Shown here piece by piece: positions 1 through 6,916 of a stretch of DNA of 17,107 nt. Every line of letters begins with the position of its first letter. Position 1 is the stretch's first letter. Made by a program: the position numbers and the translations under genes. The stretch lies in assembly GCA_016880595.1 (NCBI GenBank), contig JAEHDC010000069.1, forward strand, positions 1-17,107. Direction: 5' to 3'. Origin of the DNA: Candidatus Saccharimonadota bacterium (lineage in GTDB: Bacteria > Patescibacteriota > Saccharimonadia > Saccharimonadales > EFPC-124). Below the pieces are notes generated by a model. That model was given only the letters and a program-made list of their open reading frames with translations, had not been told where the DNA came from and made no database searches.

Positions 1-1
1 A

Positions 2-256
2 TTGATCGAGCGCCATGGTTGGCAAAATACTATTGCCTGTGGGTGCGGTAATATCTGGACGATTATCCAGCATGCCGATCACGACATTTGCTTTCAAAGG
101 CGGGCTTACAAAGCGCTGCAACGTTATGGAGCGGACTTAGTGCAGCCATGGCGACTGCTTAATGACAAAAAAGTAAATGACTATCGAGACTCAGTTGACC
201 TTGAGCCGATTGAGCAATATGTAACAAGTTTTAATAAGAAGCACTCGATAAAGTAG
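2..256 (+). CDS. DUF6624-like protein, 3' end only
   Basis: The frame is open at the left edge, so this is the C-terminal part of a larger gene ending at TAG 254-256. Visible segments resemble the DUF6624 family: an IIQHADHD-x-x-FQRR block (residues ~21-32 of the visible part), a QRYG motif (~40), and a C-terminal block with spacing like VDxRRxxVGLxPLxxYL, here VNDYRDSVDLEPIEQYV. In typical family members about 25 residues, including a YLTDRV segment, lie between FQRR and QRYG; here the two are almost fused, suggesting an internal deletion. The biochemical role of the family is unknown. No signal peptide or membrane segment is visible in this part. The match is from memory of the family pattern, not from a search. 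Confidence 0.6.
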   Translation: MIERHGWQNTIACGCGNIWTIIQHADHDICFQRRAYKALQRYGADLVQPWRLLNDKKVNDYRDSVDLEPIEQYVTSFNKKHSIK

Positions 257-269
257 TTGCTCCAATTAT

Positions 270-308
270 TTGAAATAATTATCACCGCTCGCACGTATAA
301 TAGGTAAG
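270..308 (+). promoter_or_regulatory. Promoter of the sigma factor gene, leaderless type
   Basis: A perfect TATAAT lies at 296-301 and the ATG at 309 begins 7 bases later, where transcription would be expected to start. A TTGAAA at 270-275 is a weak -35 candidate with a long 20-base spacer. Only a poor AGG precedes the start codon. Confidence 0.55.
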
Positions 309-836
309 ATGGAAGAGCCAAAAATAATTAAAGAAATAATTAACGGCAACGCGCAAGCCTATGCTGCGTTGGTGGATCGGTACCACACTGGGCTTATTAT
401 CCATTGCGAAAGTTTGGTAAATGACCGCGACGATGCCGAGGATATTGCTCAAGAGGCTTTTATAAAAGCATATAATAATCTAAGTAAATTTGACAATACG
501 CAGTCTAGGTTTTCTACTTGGCTTTACAAAATTGCCACTAACCTGGCAATTGATCATCTTCGTAAGCAAAAACGGCAAATTCAAGTTGAAGACGTTGAGG
601 CATTAGCCCAAACAACTGAGCCGGCTTTTATAAAGAATGAGGAGTGCGCGGCTGTAAGACAAGCAGTGAGCAAGCTCACACCGCCCGAATATAAAGAAGT
701 AATTGAGGCATATTTTTGGCATGGCCTAAGCTATGAGCAAATTGCTGCAAAAATGAACAAGCCAACCAGCACAATTGGCACGTATATTAGGCGCGCCAAA
801 TTGCAGTTAAAAGGAGAATTATTGTGGACAAAATAA
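309..836 (+). CDS. ECF-type RNA polymerase sigma factor (sigma-70 family)
   Basis: This 175-aa protein has the two-domain layout of extracytoplasmic-function sigma factors. Region 2 spans about residues 20-88, with the DDAEDIAQEAFIKAY core-binding helix (41-55) and the FSTWLYKIATNLAIDHLRK -10 recognition segment (68-86). Region 4 (about 115-168) ends in the helix-turn-helix LSYEQIAAKM-x-x-PTSTIGTYIRRAK. No region 1.1 or 3 is present, as expected for this class. The gene overlaps the next one by 13 bases, so the two are probably translationally coupled, as is usual for sigma/anti-sigma pairs. ATG 309 follows a TATAAT at 296-301, suggesting a leaderless message. Its regulon cannot be read from the window. 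Confidence 0.93.
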   Translation: MEEPKIIKEIINGNAQAYAALVDRYHTGLIIHCESLVNDRDDAEDIAQEAFIKAYNNLSKFDNTQSRFSTWLYKIATNLAIDHLRKQKRQIQVEDVEALAQTTEPAFIKNEECAAVRQAVSKLTPPEYKEVIEAYFWHGLSYEQIAAKMNKPTSTIGTYIRRAKLQLKGELLWTK

Positions 837-1960
837 CAATAGAACAGGCGCTAATTGCCAGCCAATCCGGCAGCGCCCAAAGTAATAATTTTACCGAGCG
901 CGTTATGAAATCTATAAAGAATAAGCGGCGGCTAACACTGTTATTTAATATTCCAAGCAAATTTGCAAAGCTCGCCATGACTTTGGTTGCAATTTGCTGC
1001 GCAGCGCTCACAACCGGAGCTGTATATGCCGCTTACCAAATTTGGCTAGCGCCAAGCGTCGAAGTTCAGCCCACCGGCCAAAACCAAGTGTTAGCCACTT
1101 TTACAAACTGCAATACAATTGCCAGCGCCCGATATGAAATAAGATCCGGCTCATCATTAAATTCAAAGGAAATTTCGCAAATATTGCAAGCACGCTGCGA
1201 GATAAGTGCAATCCAAACCTGGGAAAACTCCCAAAATACAAACAATAACCAACTAGTCTTGGAATCGGACGAGGCATATTTAGTGACCAGTGTTTCTGGC
1301 GCAAAAATTAGCCTGCAAAGCTCAGACCTAAACAAAGATGTAATCGTTACAAACAAAGCGCAGTTTTTCGTAAACGGCATTAGCTCCAGCGCGGACTCCA
1401 TCCAGGTTGGCGATGCTGTTTTTTATGTTGAGCGCAATACCTACAACCAAAGCGGCGGCTCCCCAACCAAAAGCGATTTACTGGCAATTTTTAAAATGGA
1501 TTTGCCGGTAGAAGCTTATTCTGTCAACAAGCAAAATTTGGTAATTGAGCGCACAACCTGCCTTGGCAACCCTGACGATTCTTGTTTGGCGGACAGCGCC
1601 TCAATTGACGTTTACCCACGCGGCGATGAAGCTGCATACATGGCAAACACACCTGAATCTGGCGATCTATACGAAGTCCAAGGGGAAATCGTTAGCATAA
1701 GCGCGGCAAGTTTTACGCTTCAAGGTTCTTCTGGAGCGCTTTATCAAATAGACACGCCGCAGAATATTATTGACGAATTCAATAAAAAAGACAGTGGTAA
1801 TTACGGTCATCATACAATACAGGTCGGGGACAAGCTTTCTGTGTTTTATTGGCAAGGTTTGGATGACGATCATAAAGCCATTAAAGCCGACCAGCTTGCC
1901 AAGGTAAGCTTGCTCATGCAAACCGGAGATAACAAAACCGAAACTACAACAAAGTATTAG
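824..1960 (+). CDS. Single-pass membrane protein, probable anti-sigma factor/partner of the upstream ECF sigma
   Basis: A 378-aa protein starting at GTG 824, chosen because AAGGAG (811-816) stands 7 bases before it, inside the end of the sigma gene. Residues 1-48 form a basic, polar cytoplasmic N-terminus; about 50-72 is one hydrophobic segment (AKLAMTLVAICC onward); the remaining ~300 residues, rich in Ser, Asn and Gln, would be outside the membrane. The position and topology are those of an anti-sigma factor, but the zinc-binding HxxxCxxC motif of the ZAS class is not visible in the N-terminus. The outer part has repeated beta-rich stretches (for example GEIVSISAASFTLQG at ~287-301) that may be small barrel or carbohydrate/peptide-sensing modules. 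The anti-sigma role is inferred from context; family unknown. Confidence 0.75.
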   Translation: MDKITIEQALIASQSGSAQSNNFTERVMKSIKNKRRLTLLFNIPSKFAKLAMTLVAICCAALTTGAVYAAYQIWLAPSVEVQPTGQNQVLATFTNCNTIASARYEIRSGSSLNSKEISQILQARCEISAIQTWENSQNTNNNQLVLESDEAYLVTSVSGAKISLQSSDLNKDVIVTNKAQFFVNGISSSADSIQVGDAVFYVERNTYNQSGGSPTKSDLLAIFKMDLPVEAYSVNKQNLVIERTTCLGNPDDSCLADSASIDVYPRGDEAAYMANTPESGDLYEVQGEIVSISAASFTLQGSSGALYQIDTPQNIIDEFNKKDSGNYGHHTIQVGDKLSVFYWQGLDDDHKAIKADQLAKVSLLMQTGDNKTETTTKY

Positions 1961-1969
1961 TAGCGTTTG

Positions 1970-1998
1970 TTGACAGCCCCTCCCTTATACCCTATTAT
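1970..1998 (+). promoter_or_regulatory. Strong sigma-70-type promoter for the DUF2690 gene
   Basis: A consensus TTGACA (1970-1975) and TATTAT (1993-1998) are separated by exactly 17 bases. The expected start near 2005 gives a ~50-base leader that ends in an AAAGGAG site (2042-2048) before the TTG start. Confidence 0.75.
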
Positions 1999-2054
1999 TG
2001 CTTTAGCATGCTTATTCTATTTGCATGCCTTACCTACGACCAAAGGAGAATTCC

Positions 2055-2513
2055 TTGTCCAGGCCAAACCCGGCCGTTCTCAAGCTTCTGCTTGCCGCAC
2101 TACTTGCAGCGGTTTTTACAACAACCGCGGTAGTCGCCTCTCCGGAAAGCGCCAGCGCAGCCACTTGCTATGGCGACTGGTGCTCGGGGCAAGACCCAAT
2201 GTCGTCTGGCTGTTACGCCGATGCTTACACCACAAAGAGCTACAACCTCGGCACCGCCGTGCTGCAGGTTAGGTGGTCTCCAGCTTGCAAGACAAATTGG
2301 GCTCGTCTAGCCGCTACCGGTGATGGCTGTGTGTACGGAGGCACTCTTTACGCTATTCAGGATACTGGATATACACAGAGTGCAAGTATCCCTTACAACA
2401 CTTGCTATTCAAGCGACGTTTTCTGGACGCCGATGATTTACTCACCAGTACATCAGGTTAAAGCTAAGTATTCAAACTGGCAAGGCAGCGTCTATGTGAC
2501 TGCCTGGTCATAG
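2055..2513 (+). CDS. Secreted DUF2690 family protein
   Basis: A 152-aa protein. TTG 2055 is taken as the start because AAAGGAG (2042-2048) is 6 bases upstream and it gives a clean signal peptide: MSRPNPAVLK, a hydrophobic core, then a cleavage site after ASA (~35); an upstream ATG at 2025 would put the Shine-Dalgarno inside the gene. The mature part matches the DUF2690 pattern of actinomycetes: Cys-x4-Cys, GQDPMSSGC, and a RWSPACKTNWARL block resembling the family's LRYSPSCxTNWAR. Several Cys pairs suggest disulfides in an exported protein. Function of the family is unknown. It has its own promoter and ends in a perfect hairpin. The family is best known from Actinobacteria, so ancestry shared with, or transfer from, such organisms is possible. 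Confidence 0.85.
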   Translation: MSRPNPAVLKLLLAALLAAVFTTTAVVASPESASAATCYGDWCSGQDPMSSGCYADAYTTKSYNLGTAVLQVRWSPACKTNWARLAATGDGCVYGGTLYAIQDTGYTQSASIPYNTCYSSDVFWTPMIYSPVHQVKAKYSNWQGSVYVTAWS

Positions 2514-2517
2514 GTAA

Positions 2518-2557
2518 TACCCCATCCACGGTGACACCACAGTGGATGGGGTAATTA
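2518..2557 (+). terminator. Terminator of the DUF2690 gene
   Basis: A perfect 12-bp stem (2518-2529 with 2542-2553, TACCCCATCCAC and its complement) with a 12-base loop starts 4 bases after the stop codon. The tail ATTAAAA is poor in T, so termination may be weak on this strand. Confidence 0.7.
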
Positions 2558-2589
2558 AAAGCTCGCCCCACAACTTGCGCAGGGCGAGC
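2555..2589 (-). terminator. Terminator of the Ser/Thr kinase gene
   Basis: A perfect 8-bp stem (2561-2568 with 2582-2589, GCTCGCCC and its complement) stands 24 bases after the kinase stop. On the reverse strand it is followed by TTTTAATT, a good U-tract. It lies back to back with the terminator of the convergent DUF2690 gene. Confidence 0.8.
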
Positions 2590-2613
2590 CTATTACAGAC
2601 AACTGCGATGGCT

Positions 2614-4572
2614 TTAGCTTATGGTCAGCTCTGTATCCGAATTACACGTTGGAGAGCTAGGCTTGCTACTGCCAGTATAAGCGCAGACTCTTAAATCATC
2701 GCTGGTTTTAGCAAAGGAACTAATTGAGAACCAAATACCATTGTGCATGTAAACCATGTTTTCGGTTGCGCCCTCAACGACACCACTATTCTTAGCATAG
2801 ATCCATACGTCTGACGTCGAAGGAGTTACAACATAAAGCGTGTCATCAATTACCTTAACTCGGTCAACAGGCAACTCATTATGCGACGAAACCGAAATGC
2901 TGTTTTCGTAACCAGTAACTTTGCTAGTGCCAAGAGTTGCAGCAGTATTTGAATCTGGCACTGTAGAAGAACTGCAATAGCCAATCCGAAGCTGGAGCTC
3001 TCCTGGCAAAAGCAGTACATTACTAAATCGCAGCTTACCGCTTGATTTTCCTTGCGTGGATTCATTAGTTGCAGTGTAGTCGCCGTAAAAAGCCACCAAC
3101 TTGGTTGAGTCGGAATCTTGAATAAACGGCAGGCTAATGCATGCAAGCGAAATTATCGTGTTGATATCGTCGTCGTCATCACCCTCGGCCGTAACATCAA
3201 GCACCAAGTCATAATCCGACACGCTTAGGCTGTCAACGCTCAGCTTTAAACCTCCGCTATACGTTGCTTGGCCAGACAGATCTTCACTGAAGTTTGCGTC
3301 AGAAATTTGCCCAACCAGCTCTTTAGCCTTTTCAAAAAAGGCAGCGGAAAGTGATTTTGAACTGCTGGGCGAAGATGACGGTGAAGGCGACGATCTGGCG
3401 CTACTAGTAACAATACTACTAGGCGACGCCTTGGTGCTGCTGGGCGAAACCTCTGGACTGGCACTGTCGCTTGCTTCATAAATGTTAACGCCCACGATTA
3501 ACAGAGCAAAAATGGCCGCTGCCACTAAAAGCTGCTGAACCATTTTCTTAAGGCGCAAACCAAGTGGCAATCTTGGACGCCTTGGCACATACGGTGGAGC
3601 TGGCGGTCTTGGAGTGCCAGAATAACCCGAATTGTGCCCTAAAGAATCAGGTGCCACAAAGCCCTGCGTTCCAAATGGCCGAGTGCTCGGAGGCGCGCCA
3701 ATAAGCCTGGTGCGCTCAACAATTGTTGCCTTCATCGTTGGATCGAGCTGCACGCTTGATGCGCGAGAAGGCAGCATTGCCGCTAATTGCTCAAGTCTGA
3801 TTCTCTGCGCTGGATCTTTCACAAGACAGCCCGCGACAATGCCCTTTAGCTCTAGTGGCAATCCACTTAGATCTGGTTCATTAAAGCGGATGGCTTGCAG
3901 CATAAGTATTGGCTTGTCGTGATTGCCAAATGGCGCACAACCTGCCAAAAAAGCAATTGTTACGCCCAGGCTAAAAACATCGCACGCTGGCGTCAGCCGT
4001 TTTGGGCTCTCAATATACTCTGGTGCAATAAAGCACGCCGAGCCAATTATACCCTCATTAGTTAGCGTAATTCTAGGCTGGCCGGCAATACTAGCAATGC
4101 CAAAATCAACAATCCAAACTCGTCCATTGCCATCAACAATAATGTTTGCTGGCTTAATGTCGCGATGGATTACATTTGCAGAGTGGATTTCCTGCAAAGC
4201 GCGGCAAATGCCCGAAGCGTAATCCAAAATCTCTTCAACGGATACGTTTTGGCGAAGCTGCACAATTTCAGCAAGGTTTACGCCAACAATGTATTCGCTG
4301 GCATAATACGGCCTCTCGCCAGTTAGATCATAGTATACGATTTTGGCAACATGTTCCCCAACAATTCTACGAGTGGCCTCAACCTCTTGCACGAAGCGCG
4401 CAACAAGCTTATGGTCACTTGCGATTCCCGGAAGCATAACTTTAATTGCCGTGGCCGCACCGGTGCTCCTGTCAACACCAAGATACACTGTGCCCATTCC
4501 GCCACGCCCTAAAACCGCTATAATTCTATAGGCCCCAATTTCTTGGGGGTCATCCGGGCTCAAGGCCTTCAT
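2614..4572 (-). CDS. Transmembrane serine/threonine protein kinase (Pkn/PknB-like) with Ser/Pro-rich linker and outer domain
   Basis: With the ATG at 4572 the protein has 652 residues. The kinase domain (about 14-290) shows the glycine loop GRGGMGTV (22-29), the ATP-anchoring Lys in TAIKVM (44), catalytic HRDIKPAN (Asp138), DFG (156-158) and APE (184-186), so it should be active. A Pro-rich juxtamembrane stretch follows, one membrane segment at ~346-366, a Ser/Pro-rich linker (~370-408), then a ~240-residue outer domain without visible PASTA repeats. ATG 4572 is favoured because AGAGGA lies just before it and the kinase fold starts ~14 residues later; the frame extends to ATG 4623 and TTG 4632, which lie close to the promoter and cannot be excluded. 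It faces the DUF2690 gene and may sense an envelope or host signal (inference). Confidence 0.92.
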   Translation of the reverse strand: MKALSPDDPQEIGAYRIIAVLGRGGMGTVYLGVDRSTGAATAIKVMLPGIASDHKLVARFVQEVEATRRIVGEHVAKIVYYDLTGERPYYASEYIVGVNLAEIVQLRQNVSVEEILDYASGICRALQEIHSANVIHRDIKPANIIVDGNGRVWIVDFGIASIAGQPRITLTNEGIIGSACFIAPEYIESPKRLTPACDVFSLGVTIAFLAGCAPFGNHDKPILMLQAIRFNEPDLSGLPLELKGIVAGCLVKDPAQRIRLEQLAAMLPSRASSVQLDPTMKATIVERTRLIGAPPSTRPFGTQGFVAPDSLGHNSGYSGTPRPPAPPYVPRRPRLPLGLRLKKMVQQLLVAAAIFALLIVGVNIYEASDSASPEVSPSSTKASPSSIVTSSARSSPSPSSSPSSSKSLSAAFFEKAKELVGQISDANFSEDLSGQATYSGGLKLSVDSLSVSDYDLVLDVTAEGDDDDDINTIISLACISLPFIQDSDSTKLVAFYGDYTATNESTQGKSSGKLRFSNVLLLPGELQLRIGYCSSSTVPDSNTAATLGTSKVTGYENSISVSSHNELPVDRVKVIDDTLYVVTPSTSDVWIYAKNSGVVEGATENMVYMHNGIWFSISSFAKTSDDLRVCAYTGSSKPSSPTCNSDTELTIS

Positions 4573-4642
4573 TGCCTTTTCCTCTCGCATAATTGACTGT
4601 AATGAGCGAACATCTGCAAACATGGCAGACAATTCTTTGCAA

Positions 4643-4672
4643 ATTATAGCAAGAAACCTGGGTGATAAGCAA
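4643..4672 (-). promoter_or_regulatory. Kinase promoter with extended -10
   Basis: On the reverse strand TGC-TATAAT (-10 at 4648-4643) is an extended -10 box; TTGCTT (4672-4667) is a weak -35 at 18 bases. Transcription would start near 4636, upstream of all candidate kinase starts (4632, 4623, 4572). Confidence 0.6.
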
Positions 4673-4712
4673 AATACTTTAGTGCGCGGTGACGCTATGG
4701 CGATAACTACAA

Positions 4713-4749
4713 AACCAAAACCTTCAATCTTGAATTCAAAGTTTTGGTT
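4713..4749. repeat. 9-bp perfect inverted repeat with palindromic loop
   Basis: AACCAAAAC (4713-4721) is complementary to GTTTTGGTT (4741-4749). The loop holds another palindrome, TTGAATTCAA (4729-4738). It sits between the kinase promoter and the terminator of the next gene; it could be a regulator-binding site or a second terminator arm. Confidence 0.45.
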
Positions 4750-4751
4750 GA

Positions 4752-4793
4752 GGCGACGCTCCAGCCCTTAACAATAAAGGACTGGGCGCCGCA
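4752..4793 (-). terminator. Terminator of the small membrane protein gene
   Basis: An imperfect GC-rich hairpin: GCGGCGCCCAG and a following TCCTT on the reverse strand pair with AAGG-x-CTGGAGCGTCGCC across a TATTGTT loop. It starts about 9 bases after the stop at 4802. No strong U-tract follows. Confidence 0.6.
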
Positions 4794-4801
4794 AATGGAC
4801 A

Positions 4802-5215
4802 TTAGTTGGCGGTTATACTCCCCACTATATTAATCCCAGGAAGTGATTGTGACTTTTGGCAGCGCACTGCTTCGGTGGTGTAATACCATCCAGCCCTGCG
4901 GAATGCAATTTCTGCAGGATGACGGTAAACCGACATCACGGCCAAAACTGTAAAAATCGGGCTAGCAAAAGCAAGTCCACACCCCAAGACAACAAAAAAG
5001 CCGAATAGTCCGAGACTAAGCCACTCCTCAATACTATTGAAGTCAAGCGCCGCAAAAGCCGCAGCAGCAGCCAGGCAAGCCTGGCACGTACCAATAAACT
5101 GATAGCGTCCACGCTGGGTTATAATCTCGCACAGAGGATATGGCTCACCAGTAGCCGCGACGGTCCACATGCCACTAAGCGCAACAAAGGTAAACAAAGC
5201 AACGATAATAAGCAT
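4802..5215 (-). CDS. Small polytopic membrane protein, unknown function
   Basis: A 137-aa protein when started at ATG 5215, which has AGGA 6 bases upstream; a GTG at 5251 in the same frame would add 12 residues but has no ribosome binding site. Hydrophobic segments lie at about residues 2-22, 41-57 and 65-95, the last possibly two short spans; the C-terminal ~35 residues are polar (ending in NIVGSITAN). Several Cys residues are present (in PLCEI and GTCQACLA). No family was recognised. It is a single-gene unit with its own promoter beside palindromic element A and its own hairpin terminator. Confidence 0.65.
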   Translation of the reverse strand: MLIIVALFTFVALSGMWTVAATGEPYPLCEIITQRGRYQFIGTCQACLAAAAAFAALDFNSIEEWLSLGLFGFFVVLGCGLAFASPIFTVLAVMSVYRHPAEIAFRRAGWYYTTEAVRCQKSQSLPGINIVGSITAN

Positions 5216-5271
5216 GACTTGTCCTATGCAACTAAATGTCCTGTCATCCACGGTTGTGGGCGACTGTTTAT

Positions 5272-5300
5272 ATATTATAATAAAACACCAGAAATGTCAA
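5272..5300 (-). promoter_or_regulatory. Promoter of the small membrane protein gene
   Basis: On the reverse strand a consensus TTGACA (5300-5295) is followed after 17 bases by TAATAT (5277-5272), or after 15 bases by a perfect TATAAT (5279-5274). The box lies about 20 bases from the edge of palindromic element A. Confidence 0.65.
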
Positions 5301-5321
5301 TACAAAAATATAATTCACATC

Positions 5322-5428
5322 ATAGAACCTTTCTTTCTGTCGCAACGGCCCTCGCCACAAAAGTGGTTCAGTCTGCCGGGAAGGCGGATGTTGCGCTAGA
5401 AAGGTGGGTTTTGAGATTCAGGTTCTAA
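5322..5428 (+). repeat. Palindromic MITE-like element, copy A (left arm shortened)
   Basis: About 107 bp, nearly identical to the reverse complement of 8561-8682. Its layout is TAGAACC ... CGCAAC (5341-5346) ... GTTGCG (5390-5395) ... GGTTCTA, so it can fold as a long outer stem enclosing two small hairpins (CCAC-AAAA-GTGG at 5355-5366 and TCTGCC-GGGAA-GGCGGA at 5372-5388). Relative to copy B the left arm lacks 14 bases between two AACC tetramers, probably by slippage. There is no coding capacity. Small size, terminal inverted repeats and two copies suggest a non-autonomous mobile element or a structured RNA/recombination site. Confidence 0.8.
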
Positions 5429-5441
5429 GGTTTTTACAAGC

Positions 5442-5476
5442 TTGACGAAATTTGTATTTAAGCATAAGCTTATAAT
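5442..5476 (+). promoter_or_regulatory. Promoter region of the 5510 gene with repeat-type operator candidates
   Basis: TTGACG (5442-5447) and a perfect TATAAT (5471-5476) are present but 23 bases apart, longer than usual. The palindrome ATAAGCTTAT (5464-5473) overlaps the -10, and TTAAGCATA occurs directly repeated at 5458-5466 and 5491-5499, around the expected transcription start. This looks like a regulated promoter. Confidence 0.45.
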
Positions 5477-5509
5477 GTTAAGTTAATATATTAAGCATAG
5501 GAGTAACAA

Positions 5510-6094
5510 ATGAGCAATACTGAAGCCATTAAAAAAGCTTTATCTGAGCACAATATTACACTAAGCAAAGAGGAGCTATCCAAGATAGATTCTAACAAAG
5601 CCGAGGGCGGCAAGCACTCCAGACCCTACATTTCTAAAGTTTACATCGGCTATCCTGACATACAAACCAAAAAGCGGCTTTACTACATGGCGGAAATTAT
5701 TGATCCTGAGCCAGAAAAACTAAGACCATTGTATTTATCAATATTTTTTGGAGATGTATTTACAACAGACATTTCTAAAGCTCTAGCTGGGCGCGACACT
5801 AGCTTGCCTTACCTTGTAAATGGCCCGTTTATGAGTAAAAACTTAGACGAAAACGTACCAATTGTAGGCTTTGAATTTGACGCCCCAAGCATCCCATATA
5901 ACAATAATTTAATTGTGTACAACAAAGATGGTAGTCAACAACCAGGCAAACACCAGATGAACGTGGTTGGCACCGCTATTTTATGGAGTGCAGAATGCGA
6001 CAGCCAACGATACGGCAGCGAATCACCAGCCGACGAAAAAGCTACAATTTACGATCGCAGACTATTTACTACTAAAATTTCATCAGACGCTTAA
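5510..6094 (+). CDS. Hypothetical protein, 194 aa
   Basis: ATG 5510 follows AGGAG (5500-5504), so the start is firm. The protein is soluble and mixed in charge, with no signal peptide or membrane segment. The N-terminal ~35 residues are Lys/Glu-rich and helical (SEHNITLSKEELSKID); the rest has beta-like stretches (KVYIGYPDI, LYYMAEII, LYLSIFFGDVF) and an NxDGSQQPGKHQMNVVGTAILW segment near 144-166. I do not recognise a family. The same frame continues after the TAA stop for 57 codons of protein-like sequence, so the gene may have lost its C-terminus to a nonsense mutation. It is the first gene right of palindromic element A. Confidence 0.7.
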   Translation: MSNTEAIKKALSEHNITLSKEELSKIDSNKAEGGKHSRPYISKVYIGYPDIQTKKRLYYMAEIIDPEPEKLRPLYLSIFFGDVFTTDISKALAGRDTSLPYLVNGPFMSKNLDENVPIVGFEFDAPSIPYNNNLIVYNKDGSQQPGKHQMNVVGTAILWSAECDSQRYGSESPADEKATIYDRRLFTTKISSDA

Positions 6095-6268
6095 ACCAAA
6101 ATACTGGCAGCAGGAAGAGGTTACCATGAGCGCGCTACTGCAAATCTAGCCAATCTATTAACCGAACGTAGAATATCTAACGCCATTACGTATTCATTGA
6201 CCGAGCAAAATTTGCAGCCAATAATTACGCAATTTGAAGATAAAACGGCGCAGCTGCAACTGTGGTAG
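6095..6268 (+). pseudogene. In-frame 57-codon extension behind the 5510 gene (C-terminal remnant or readthrough part)
   Basis: Directly after TAA 6092-6094 the same frame stays open to TAG 6266-6268. It reads like real protein: a Gly-Arg-Gly-Tyr turn, then helices such as ERATANLANLLTERRI and SLTEQNLQPIITQFED. There is no ATG in this frame and no ribosome binding site. It may be the original C-terminus of the 5510 protein cut off by a stop, a fragment of a lost gene, or chance. Its final TAG overlaps the -10 box of the methyltransferase gene. Confidence 0.35.
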
Positions 6269-6277
6269 AATATATTT
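6263..6277 (+). promoter_or_regulatory. Leaderless promoter of the methyltransferase gene
   Basis: TGG-TAGAAT is an extended -10 box (TAGAAT at 6266-6271), and the GTG start at 6278 lies exactly 6 bases beyond it, with no Shine-Dalgarno possible in between. Confidence 0.6.
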
Positions 6278-6901
6278 GTGCGTAATTATTTTTGTAATCA
6301 TTTGTTAATTTCTGATCAAGTTACGGCAGATGATATATGCCTGGTTTGTAATCAACTAAAAAAGGTTCTGGATGCGAACGTCCCAGGTGATATTGTGGAA
6401 TTTGGCTGCTATATTGGTACTACTAGTTTGTTTATTCGTCGGCTTTTAGATAAGCAAAATCAGCAAGATCGAGAGTTTCATGCTTACGATTCATTTGAGG
6501 GTCTCCCTAAAAAAACTTATCAAGATCAAAGCGCGGCTGGTGAAAATTTTAAAGCAGGTGAGCTGGCTGTTAGCAAAAAAGAGCTTCTGCGCCAGTTCCA
6601 AAAAGCTAATCTGCAGCCGCCAATTGTGCACAAAGCTTGGTTTAACCAACTTTCTGAAGCAGATATTCCTAAACAGATTGCTTTTGGATTTTTAGATGGT
6701 GATTTTTACGATTCAGTTATGGATTCTCTAAAATTGGTTTGGCCACGGCTTTCTGTTGGTGCTAAGATTTTGATCGATGATTACCAACGTCCTGAGCTAC
6801 CTGGTCCAGAAATTGCTGTGCATGACTTTTTTAAGACACGCGGCCTCTCGCCAAGAATATTGGTAAAAAATAACATCGCCGTAATTGATAATTTTAAATA
6901 A
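6278..6901 (+). CDS. TylF/MycF-like class I SAM-dependent methyltransferase
   Basis: A 207-aa cytoplasmic protein. Residues 37-52 (GDIVEFGCYIGTTSLF) form the SAM-binding motif I with Glu41 and Gly43; FHAYDSFEGLP (68-77) is the motif that follows the second strand in TylF (macrocin O-methyltransferase) relatives; FGFLDGDFYDSVMDSL (137-151) and ILIDDY (164-169) carry the paired Asp residues that bind metal and substrate in that family. It is somewhat shorter than macrocin O-methyltransferases (about 250 aa) but all core motifs are present. Such enzymes O-methylate sugars; here a cell-surface glycan or glycolipid is a plausible substrate (inference). Start GTG 6278 abuts an extended -10 box. Confidence 0.85.
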   Translation: MRNYFCNHLLISDQVTADDICLVCNQLKKVLDANVPGDIVEFGCYIGTTSLFIRRLLDKQNQQDREFHAYDSFEGLPKKTYQDQSAAGENFKAGELAVSKKELLRQFQKANLQPPIVHKAWFNQLSEADIPKQIAFGFLDGDFYDSVMDSLKLVWPRLSVGAKILIDDYQRPELPGPEIAVHDFFKTRGLSPRILVKNNIAVIDNFK

Positions 6902-6916
6902 AGAACTTATGTGCGC

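Noticed and set aside
1066..1401. Reverse-strand 111-codon frame opposite the anti-sigma-like gene
   Set aside because: No start signals and lies inside the well-supported forward gene.
2850..4531. Several frames of 60-99 codons on both strands within the kinase gene
   Set aside because: They lie wholly inside a kinase frame with intact motifs, have no ribosome binding sites and give low-complexity or atypical proteins; they are shadows.
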